Part shown: positions 12,601 to 16,665 of the stretch, piece by piece
How the letters are laid out: every line of letters starts with the position of its first letter
Numbering within the stretch: position 1 is the stretch's first letter
Origin: Phoronis ovalis
Lineage: Eukaryota; Phoronida; Phoronidae
Assembly: GCA_028565635.1 (NCBI GenBank)
Contig: JAOXYB010023136.1
Coordinates: 1-16,665, forward strand
Reading direction: 5' to 3'
Length of the DNA: 16,665 bases
The notes under the pieces: model-generated
Told to the model about the DNA's origin: nothing
What the model saw: the letters and a program-made list of their open reading frames with translations, nothing else
The model's database searches: none
Made by a program: the position numbers and the translations under genes

Positions 12601-15322
12601 AAATAAAAACTATATTATAAATTAATACAATTATTTGCACCTAGCACAATGACTTTGGCAATAATAAATTCTACATGATCAACTAACTATGACATATTAA
12701 ACTTGGATATAACCTATTTTGCATATACCGTAACATTAGCATTATATGTTTTTCATCTGTGCATGAACCAGACCAGACAAACGAAATCTATCCACAGATA
12801 TCCATGCATTGCAGATAACAAATTGTAAAGCTTTAGACATGAGGCATTGGATATGTCGCACAAAAATAAAAAAATCAATGCAACAGACACTAAGGCTATA
12901 TTTATTTTCAAAGCAGTAAGTACAATTCACACATTTCAATGGATGTAGTTCCTTAGTAGCTTATTGAGACAGCTAATATAATTATGTCCAATTGACAGAA
13001 ATCAATATCACAGTAATCTGCAGTTTATAGTTGTATGAAGAAGTTTGTAAGAATCATTATGCAATTTACCAGTTTACATGCCTGTCATATTATTCCGAAG
13101 TAAAAACATCATTTTCTGTACATGGTTTATATTACACAGTGCGATAAGGGCACCTGAGATTCACCAAGATTTCCAGCAGGGACAATTTATTGCAAGTCTA
13201 AGGCAACATTTGGCACACTCATGCTAACATTTTTTCCAGATACTGGCAATTCTGCTAAACTGACACAATTTAAAAGTACATTACAACTAGGAAAGGTATT
13301 TTTTCATTTATTTTATTGAAATATATTTTTACTTGCTTTAGTACAAAGTATATTTTTATTTTCTGACAGTTTATCTTTTTAAATAATTTATTTGATTAAT
13401 TTAGTAAATTAAATATACCAGAAATGTTCCTCCAATTACATTAAATAAAGAATTTTAACCTACTGGGAGCTTTATCATAAAGGCGAATAAAAGTGAGAAT
13501 TAAATATGCATAAAAAATATACTAAATAGAGACAGGAAACCTTAAGCAGGTGATTTAACTACACTGATTGATTTTTTAGGTAAGGAATGATTTACATTGT
13601 AAAAAAACAGTCTTTTAATCACAGCATCTGCTTTGTGTCGAGGTTAGCTTAAAAATGTTTTACAAAATGCATGTTTGTTTTTTATGAACAAGTTGCACAA
13701 TTTTGAATGACGAAACAGCTGTCATTAAATTAGACACAGAAATATCTACACTAAAAAAAAATTATTTAACATAGAATTCAGCTCATAAATTTATTGATTG
13801 ACAAAAATCAATCAACAAAACCTGTTTAATAATAGTTGTAGAAGTAGACTGGCAATTACAAATAAAGCTCAAGGGAATAATTTACAACCTCAGATATTGC
13901 ACAGAAATCTTCCATGATCAAATACATTCTGACACAGGAAATTAAGATACTAGTCTTCTTTAATAATAATAATAAATAATATAGAATATATGAAAGTGAA
14001 AGCTACTGTCCAGTGCATAACAGATCAGTACAATATGGTGAAAAATATGGAAAACTGACTGTTGCATATTGCTATTGGTTAGTAAACTTAAAACATCGTT
14101 TATATGGGCTAAGTACACCATTAGACTCCCCATCCAACTCAATAGAAAAACATTGTAACGTTCATTCACATATCAAATACAGCAACATTCCCGGAACTAT
14201 TATCTCTTCATAATGTGAGCGTACACTCTTTCGTACACTACCAATTAATTTTTTGTGTAATCTTGTCCATAATGATTTTGAGAAAATCGCGTTAGAACAA
14301 AACCGACCCATGAATCGCACTATTCCTGTGGTAAATAGGCCCGACTTCAAATTCCGTTTTTTTAAAAATTGTAATGATCTCTGGAATTTTATTGCTTTTG
14401 TCAGAAAGTACATGTTGACATTACAAAACACCCAAAATTAAAATGTCACACCCACCCAAAAAGAAAAAAATATGCCAGTACTATATTCGTAGCTAGTGTC
14501 AACAACGCCTTGTGCTGTGGTGTACTTTGGCTTAGTTCTGCATTTAAGGATTTAAAGAAGGCTGCCCCAATGATAAAAGAGGTATCAGCTGTGATGTCAG
14601 CCTAAACAGTTGCAACAGGAATGCCTAAATCTACGCATTTTCCACGTTATATACATACATACATACCTCAAACTCTTTGCCTAGCCGTGAGCTTAGCCAT
14701 TCTTTAACACCAGCAAAATCGGTATTTACTTTGATCAAACCAAGTTTACCACGCCGTTTTATCAGTTGGTCTGGTTTTACAATTAATTTCTGTAAAAAAT
14801 TAATTTAAGATATAATAAGGAAATAATAATTGTAATACAAAACTCTTGTGTGAATAAAAAAAGTGTGTGTGAAATAATCATTAAGAAACTGACTCGTGCC
14901 AGTTTGAGCCAATATGCAGGTTGCAGTGGGCTATTCCAAAGTGTGGGCAAATGGTGTTATGTTTAGTTAAAAATGTCATGGCTATATATGGTTTATTTGA
15001 ATAAAGTCCCTGTTCTTAGTGATCAGTGATTCTTTCCCAAATTATCTCAATTGTTACTCTATCAGAATCAATCAAGAGCATTAGAAAATACACAAAGCCA
15101 TTTTTTGAAATAACAAGCAATTACACAGATACCAGGTCTATGTGTACATCTAAATACAAAATAGTTTCATACCTCAGTCAGGAGCCATGGGTTTTCGGCT
15201 GCTAATTGCTCCCAACTCGTATTTTCAGTCACTACAGCATACTTATTCTTCACAGCTTCATCTTTAAGAAATTTATTTAAGAACTCTTTACCCTTGGCCT
15301 CATAAATTGCCTTGGCTGACAT
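580..15322 (-). CDS. ACLY: ATP-citrate lyase (ACLY), spliced gene, 3' end off the left edge
   Basis: Cytosolic enzyme converting citrate + CoA + ATP to acetyl-CoA + oxaloacetate + ADP + Pi; it supplies acetyl-CoA for lipid synthesis and acetylation. Twenty-five minus-strand exons join in phase and give about 1,080 codons (about 1,068 without the microexons), against 1,101 residues in human ACLY. Domain order: ATP-grasp with KRRGK (61-65), EINP (207-210) and DLAAK (222-226); citrate-binding with GGGIANFTN (347-355) and FVRR (382-385); Ser-rich linker (about 447-505); CoA-binding/ligase with SRSGGMSNE (671-679), GGTEEY (730-735) and FGHAGA around the phospho-histidine (His770, human 760); citryl-CoA lyase with TADHG (His910), GIGHR (His985) and NVDG (Asp1036). 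These match human His900, His975 and Asp1026 at a constant offset of 10. All introns are GT...AG. Introns of 142-510 nt not listed separately are AT-rich and hold nothing recognisable. The terminal exon, expected to encode about 30 residues ending the lyase domain, is absent. Confidence 0.97.
799..881 (-). CDS. ACLY: ACLY coding exon 24 (residues 1028-1055, NVDG)
   Basis: Reads [18 protein letters not shown], then LLRNCGCFT. The Asp of NVDG (1036) aligns with catalytic Asp1026 of human ACLY. It ends two bases into Thr (AC|gtatgt). Confidence 0.95.
1082..1195 (-). CDS. ACLY: ACLY coding exon 23 (residues 990-1027)
   Basis: Reads [19 protein letters not shown], then [19 protein letters not shown], the helical part of the lyase domain. 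Phase 0 at both ends (38 codons). Acceptor attgtag, donor AAG|gtatgg. Confidence 0.95.
1530..1673 (-). CDS. ACLY: ACLY coding exon 22 (residues 942-989, GIGHRVKS)
   Basis: Reads [15 protein letters not shown], then GMIPMEFVN and MGIGHRVKS. The His of GIGHR (985) aligns with human His975, which corresponds to the citrate-synthase GHxV histidine. Phase 0 at both ends (48 codons). Confidence 0.96.
2079..2229 (-). CDS. ACLY: ACLY coding exon 21 (residues 891-941, TADHG)
   Basis: Reads [20 protein letters not shown], then [10 protein letters not shown] and a Ser/Leu-rich helix ending GLLTI. The His of ADHG (910) aligns with active-site His900 in human ACLY. Donor ATT|gtaaat, phase 0. Confidence 0.96.
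2601..2755 (-). CDS. ACLY: ACLY coding exon 20 (residues 840-891)
   Basis: Reads [20 protein letters not shown], then the helix with [16 protein letters not shown], beginning the citryl-CoA lyase domain. It ends two bases into Arg891 (CG|gtaagt). Confidence 0.95.
3159..3252 (-). CDS. ACLY: ACLY coding exon 19 (residues 808-839)
   Basis: Reads [18 protein letters not shown], then [12 protein letters not shown], the segment connecting the ligase half to the citrate-synthase-like half. Acceptor ttttag; donor AGG|gtaact, phase 0. Confidence 0.94.
3654..3781 (-). CDS. ACLY: ACLY coding exon 18 (residues 766-808, phospho-histidine)
   Basis: Reads [20 protein letters not shown]. The His (residue 770) aligns with catalytic His760 of human ACLY, which carries the phosphoryl group between ATP and citrate. 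Then [16 protein letters not shown], ending two bases into Lys (AA|gtaaga). Confidence 0.96.
3782..4281 (-). other. ACLY intron between exons 17 and 18
   Basis: 500 nt of AT-rich sequence between a correct donor and acceptor. I see no gene, repeat or structured element. Confidence 0.85.
4282..4474 (-). CDS. ACLY: ACLY coding exon 17 (residues 701-765)
   Basis: Completes Arg701 and reads [20 protein letters not shown], then [14 protein letters not shown] and [20 protein letters not shown]. Several open frames on the opposite strand here are shadows of this exon. Donor GAG|gtatgt, phase 0. Confidence 0.96.
4711..4815 (-). CDS. ACLY: ACLY coding exon 16 (residues 666-701, SRSGGMSNE)
   Basis: Reads [18 protein letters not shown], the phosphate-interacting loop and helix of the ligase domain, then [12 protein letters not shown]. 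It ends two bases into Arg701 (AG|gtaatt). Confidence 0.95.
5038..5129 (-). CDS. ACLY: ACLY coding exon 15 (residues 636-666)
   Basis: Reads [20 protein letters not shown], then [10 protein letters not shown], continuing GPAT from exon 14. It ends two bases into Ser666 (AG|gtataa), completed by exon 16. Confidence 0.95.
5516..5620 (-). CDS. ACLY: ACLY coding exon 14 (residues 601-635)
   Basis: Reads [13 protein letters not shown], then [10 protein letters not shown], a Rossmann-type segment of the CoA-binding domain. Phase 0 at both ends (35 codons), with acceptor tttgcag and donor ACG|gtatgt. Confidence 0.95.
5621..6248 (-). other. ACLY intron between exons 13 and 14
   Basis: 628 nt, AT-rich. 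A 63-codon minus-strand open frame (5873-6064) resembles nothing I know and has the composition of the intron, so I treat it as chance. Confidence 0.85.
6249..6417 (-). CDS. ACLY: ACLY coding exon 13 (residues 544-600)
   Basis: Reads [17 protein letters not shown], then a helix and [17 protein letters not shown], all closely matching the animal ACLY CoA-binding domain. Donor CAG|gtaaaa, phase 0. Confidence 0.95.
6874..7031 (-). CDS. ACLY: ACLY coding exon 12 (residues 492-544)
   Basis: After [17 protein letters not shown] the frame reads [19 protein letters not shown], the start of the CoA-binding/ligase half (succinyl-CoA synthetase alpha-like). It ends AMIYPF plus two bases of Thr before gtaagt. 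The acceptor is ttttaag, an AAG rather than the usual CAG or TAG. Confidence 0.94.
7256..7339 (-). CDS. ACLY: ACLY coding exon 11 (residues 464-491, phospho-linker)
   Basis: An 84-nt phase-0 exon reading [18 protein letters not shown] and ending NNQ. This is the low-conservation linker, which in mammalian ACLY carries the basophilic-kinase site Ser455 and neighbouring sites. Here RRSS is a plain basophilic (PKA-like) motif and SP a proline-directed one. The exon is placed by its splice sites (tttacag, CAG|gtacaa) and by flanking in-phase exons. Confidence 0.88.
7975..7992 (-). CDS. ACLY: Putative 18-nt ACLY microexon m3 (Leu-Leu-Thr-Lys-Pro-Lys)
   Basis: On the minus strand, ttgcactgtag|CTGCTCACTAAACCAAAG|gtaata. 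Six codons, phase 0, no stop. It would place Lys-Pro-Lys directly before the Ser-Pro that opens exon 11. The acceptor tract is weaker than for m1 or m2. Confidence 0.42.
8312..8320 (-). CDS. ACLY: Putative 9-nt ACLY microexon m2 (Ile-Gly-Gln)
   Basis: On the minus strand, a T-rich run ending attacag|ATTGGACAG|gtaact. Three codons, phase 0, lying between m1 and m3 in the same intron. The splice consensus is good but no transcript evidence is available. Confidence 0.47.
8429..8437 (-). CDS. ACLY: Putative 9-nt ACLY microexon m1 (Arg-Ala-Lys)
   Basis: On the minus strand, acatcag|AGGGCAAAG|gtaagc: good acceptor and donor consensus flanking exactly three codons in the phase of exons 10 and 11. 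Seen in the sequence only; family knowledge does not predict it. It could be a cryptic site pair. Confidence 0.5.
8758..8909 (-). CDS. ACLY: ACLY coding exon 10 (residues 401-451)
   Basis: Reads [20 protein letters not shown] then GMALGKR, the end of the conserved citrate-binding domain, then a variable tail ending [10 protein letters not shown], where the flexible regulatory linker begins. Donor GTG|gtaagt, phase 0, so it can join exon 11 directly or through the proposed phase-0 microexons. Confidence 0.95.
9338..9455 (-). CDS. ACLY: ACLY coding exon 9 (residues 362-401)
   Basis: Reads [13 protein letters not shown], then [19 protein letters not shown]. The second Arg of FVRR corresponds to the citrate-binding Arg of the human enzyme. 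It ends with one base of a Gly codon before gtacaa, completed by exon 10. Confidence 0.95.
9852..10050 (-). CDS. ACLY: ACLY coding exon 8 (residues 295-361, citrate-binding)
   Basis: The longest exon here (199 nt). Reads [20 protein letters not shown], then a helix region, then [18 protein letters not shown], the citrate-contacting loop. The third residue of the GGG stretch is Gly where human ACLY has Ser343; the following Asn, Phe and Thr are kept. Donor AAG|gtattc, phase 0. Confidence 0.95.
10236..10302. repeat. Inverted repeat followed by an (AT)n microsatellite
   Basis: AAGAACAC at 10236-10243 is inverted at 10254-10261 around a 10-nt loop. A run of AT dinucleotides follows at 10286-10302. 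Both lie inside the exon 7/8 intron. Ordinary simple sequence with no evident function. Confidence 0.8.
10561..10679 (-). CDS. ACLY: ACLY coding exon 7 (residues 256-295)
   Basis: Reads [18 protein letters not shown], then [16 protein letters not shown], the start of the citrate-binding domain. It ends two bases into an Ala codon at GC|gttagt, a weaker than usual donor. That choice is fixed by the reading frame and by family similarity on both sides. Confidence 0.93.
10968..11098 (-). CDS. ACLY: ACLY coding exon 6 (residues 212-255, DLAAK)
   Basis: Completes Val212, then [16 protein letters not shown], with the second metal-ligand Asp in DLAAK, then [17 protein letters not shown]. The exon closes the ATP-grasp domain and leads into the citrate-binding domain. 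Donor GAG|gtaagg, phase 0. Confidence 0.95.
11371..11450 (-). CDS. ACLY: ACLY coding exon 5 (residues 185-212, EINPL)
   Basis: An 80-nt exon completing Gln185, then [20 protein letters not shown] followed by LEINPL. The EINP motif carries the metal/ATP-binding Asn of the succinyl-CoA synthetase beta family. It ends with one base of a Val codon before gtgagt. Confidence 0.95.
11911..12128 (-). CDS. ACLY: ACLY coding exon 4 (residues 113-185)
   Basis: Reads [12 protein letters not shown], then [14 protein letters not shown], the conserved ATP-grasp core around the adenine/Mg-ATP pocket, then a more divergent helix region ending ELLLLS. It ends two bases into a Gln codon (CA|gtaaaa), completed by exon 5. 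The same frame runs to a stop in the intron just after the donor. Confidence 0.95.
12498..12560 (-). CDS. ACLY: ACLY coding exon 3 (residues 92-112)
   Basis: A 63-nt exon in phase 0 reading [20 protein letters not shown], matching the human VGKATGFLKNFLIEPFVPH segment of the ATP-grasp domain. The acceptor is atttcag. The donor CAA|gtaagtaag has a second GTAAG four bases downstream. Confidence 0.95.
14449..14646 (-). pseudogene. Possible broken coding relic inside the exon 2/3 intron
   Basis: A minus-strand frame with protein-like composition: [13 protein letters not shown], a TAG at 14602-14604, then 51 open codons starting [16 protein letters not shown] and containing [16 protein letters not shown]. 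It lies directly downstream of the exon 2 donor. I do not recognise the family. It could be a decayed gene fragment, an unused exon, or chance. Confidence 0.3.
14650..14666. repeat. ATAC tetranucleotide repeat abutting the exon 2 donor
   Basis: On the minus strand the intron opens gtatgtatgtatgtatat, so the splice donor is the first unit of a GTAT microsatellite. Confidence 0.85.
14667..14789 (-). CDS. ACLY: ACLY coding exon 2 (residues 51-91, ATP-binding KRRGK)
   Basis: Encodes [18 protein letters not shown], the most conserved nucleotide-binding stretch of the ATP-grasp domain, then [14 protein letters not shown]. Phase 0 at both ends (41 codons). The acceptor is a T-rich run ending acag; the donor GAG|gtatgt merges into a GTAT tandem repeat. 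Confidence 0.96.
15173..15322 (-). CDS. ACLY: ACLY coding exon 1 (start codon, residues 1-50)
   Basis: Starts with the reverse complement of CAT at 15320-15322 and reads [14 protein letters not shown], matching the MSAKAI start of vertebrate ACLY. An in-frame TGA two codons upstream supports this start. The exon contains the N-terminal helices of the ATP-grasp half, ending ENPWLLTE, and is followed by the donor GAG|gtatga. Phase 0, 50 codons. Confidence 0.96.
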
Positions 15323-15340
15323 AATTCAGGATTTGACAAC
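15323..15340 (-). other. ACLY: ACLY 5' UTR segment preceded by a strong 3' splice site
   Basis: Immediately 5' of the ATG, on the minus strand, a pyrimidine run of C and T ends in gtcag (15341 upward). This is a textbook acceptor 18 nt before the start codon, so the transcript probably has at least one noncoding leader exon upstream. I could not locate that exon with confidence. Trans-splicing of a leader is an alternative in some invertebrate groups. Confidence 0.7.
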
Positions 15341-16500
15341 CTGACAAAAAAAGGAGGTACACAAAATTAAAGTGAGGTAACATTGTATCATTTCATAAAA
15401 TGTCATCCTGGTCAGGACTCCAGATCCTGGCGATATGATAGGAGGATTGAAAACAATTTAATAAACAAGTAAGATAAATAAATGATGACGTTAAAGAAAA
15501 AGAATGTAAACATCAAATGATGTAATATCAACATGCACTGCTTCATGGGATAAAAAGTACTTCTTGCTTCAGGATCCTGCCTAGGATATATAAAACTCTA
15601 GAGTTTTATATATCCTAAATCCTGCCAACAACAAAAGGATTGAAATAAATTAATTACTAAGAAAAACACTCCCTCAAAAAAACATTAATTAAGAAAATAA
15701 AAATCAACAGTACAGTAAAAATGAGAGTAAGAGCAGAATTATCAAATGAGACAAGTTTTAAAAGGTCCTAAACCATGGAAATGTCATATTATATGAACTT
15801 ACATCTTAAGTTAATGTAATGCACAGTGCTTATTTGTACTTGTTTCAAGGATGGGTACAGCTGGCACAGAAAAGCCTATAATTGCATATGTAACTTACTG
15901 GTGCAGCTTGCATAAAAAGCACCCCTTTGGCAGACCCTCTAATCTCGAACTGATAGTGAAAACATATCCTTTAGTGCCAGGCAAGAAAACATTTAATAAA
16001 CATAAGCTTGTTGCCATTATTTTGCTTAAACTATATTTATGTGTGCCCACACTTGCCACAAGAGTCATCCCAAAATGAAAGTAATAGCATGATTCCATGA
16101 ACATTAACTAAAAAAAATATATTTAAACTTTTATGCAAAACATAATTATCATAGTATCTATAAATTTATTAAACCAAGGACACTTAGTATTTACTATATA
16201 GCCCCCTACAAAGTATATGAACATAAAGATCAATCATCATTTTGGATGACAAGAATGGGCACAAGCAGGAATCAAAATTTTAACCTTGCACAATATTATG
16301 TATTTTAATATGACCTTAAAAATAACCTTCAACACACTTTACAGAATTTATAAAAGTAACAAAGTAAAGTCTATAAGTTTTTGGCTAAGTATAGCATTGA
16401 CGTGGCACATACAGGTAAAACATGATTACAAAACAAATCCTGGTCCTCCATTCATTAGTGGACAAATAATGCTACCTTCAGTTAGGCAGGTGATAATAGT
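15341..16500. other. DNA upstream of ACLY; no gene recognised
   Basis: Presumed promoter and leader-intron region of ACLY on the minus strand. AT-rich. It holds a 36-bp palindrome and several short open frames. The overlapping pairs on opposite strands (15851-16078 with 15895-16104) have no recognisable motif. No noncoding leader exon could be placed with confidence. Confidence 0.6.
15582..15617. repeat. Perfect 36-bp palindrome containing TATATAAAA on both strands
   Basis: Reads TAGGATATATAAAACTCT up to the CTAG centre, then its exact inverse. A shorter palindrome CAGGATCCTG lies just left (15570-15579), and ATCCTGCC flanks it directly on both sides (15574-15581 and 15619-15626). It could be a cruciform-forming site, a relic of a small inverted-repeat element, or a TATA-like core 260-290 bp upstream of the ACLY start codon. 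Confidence 0.75.
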
Positions 16501-16665
16501 GAGGGCCCGGGGGGTACTCAACGTTTTTTGACTACGGGGATATGTGCCGCGGAACCCAATCCAAAATTTTAGCTTGTGGCAGTAAACCCAATCCAAATTT
16601 TGTGAAATATAAGGGTAGCAATCCAAAATTTTAAAATATTTGAGTATATCAATCCATTTTTACGC
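16501..16665. repeat. GC-rich interspersed-repeat fragment with about 31-bp tandem units
   Basis: A sudden GC-rich block (GGGCCCGGGGGGTACTC, then ACGGGGATATGTGCCGCGG) in an AT-rich region is followed by four copies of CAATCC followed by A/T-rich sequence, at 16557, 16589, 16619 and 16650. The spacing is 32, 30 and 31 bp. The element continues beyond the window. From memory this resembles dispersed repeats in marine invertebrate genomes; I cannot name the family. Confidence 0.7.

Larger units (their letters stand above)
12561..14666 (-). other. Longest ACLY intron (2.1 kb, between exons 2 and 3)
   Basis: From 12561 to about 14000 the sequence is very AT-rich with A and T runs and an AAT microsatellite (about 13962-13980). 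From about 14010 to 14646 composition is more balanced, CpG is more frequent, and open frames occur on both strands. I recognise no gene. First-intron enhancers are common in animals but nothing here identifies one. Confidence 0.8.

Noticed and set aside
13960-13980. AAT-rich microsatellite in intron 2
   Set aside because: Ordinary simple sequence in AT-rich DNA; no function suggested.
580-15322. ACLY as a pseudogene
   Set aside because: All 25 exons join in frame, every active-site residue visible is present, and introns have consensus borders.
15851-16104. Overlapping plus and minus open frames upstream of ACLY, as a possible neighbouring gene
   Set aside because: Both strands are open over the same bases, with no recognisable domain, splice context or start context.
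1-16665. CRISPR array, operon, phage or other prokaryotic system, or RNA gene
   Set aside because: The sequence is a spliced animal gene; I saw no repeat-spacer pattern, prokaryotic gene order, tRNA or rRNA.

Overview
The window carries one large, clearly recognisable gene on the minus strand: a spliced animal ATP-citrate lyase (ACLY), the cytosolic enzyme that makes acetyl-CoA and oxaloacetate from citrate, CoA and ATP. Twenty-five coding exons were traced by translation, reading from the ATG at 15322 down to position 580. All join in frame at GT...AG introns, and together they give about 1,080 codons. Only the last roughly 30 codons are missing; they must lie left of position 1. There is no frameshift or internal stop, so this looks like an intact gene. 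Three further microexons (9, 9 and 18 nt) are proposed in the intron that interrupts the regulatory linker.

The source is a eukaryote, almost certainly an invertebrate animal. ACLY is a single fused polypeptide, as in animals, rather than two subunits as in plants and most fungi. Introns are mostly 140-630 nt and very AT-rich, and there are 26 or more exons. The GC-rich repeat at the far right (GGGGGGTACTC-type core followed by about 31-bp tandem units) reminds me of interspersed repeats in cnidarian and other marine invertebrate genomes. That taxonomic hint is weak.

Layout, left to right: 1-579 is the remainder of the last ACLY intron and includes an unexplained plus-strand open frame running in from the edge (1-210). 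580-3252 holds exons 25-19, which encode the citrate-synthase-like citryl-CoA lyase domain and the segment leading into it. 3654-7031 holds exons 18-12, the CoA-binding/ligase domain with the phospho-histidine loop. 7256-8758 holds the linker exon and the proposed microexons. 8758-12560 holds exons 10-3, the citrate-binding domain and most of the ATP-grasp domain. 12561-14666 is a 2.1-kb intron with coding-like relic sequence at its upstream end. 14667-14789 and 15173-15340 hold exon 2 and exon 1 with a short piece of 5' UTR. 15341-16500 is presumed upstream DNA with a perfect 36-bp palindrome and no gene I can recognise. 16501-16665 is the GC-rich element and tandem repeat.

There is no bacterial content, RNA gene, CRISPR array or gene cluster that I can support. 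Residue numbers count the three proposed microexons; subtract 12 after residue 451 if they are not used.
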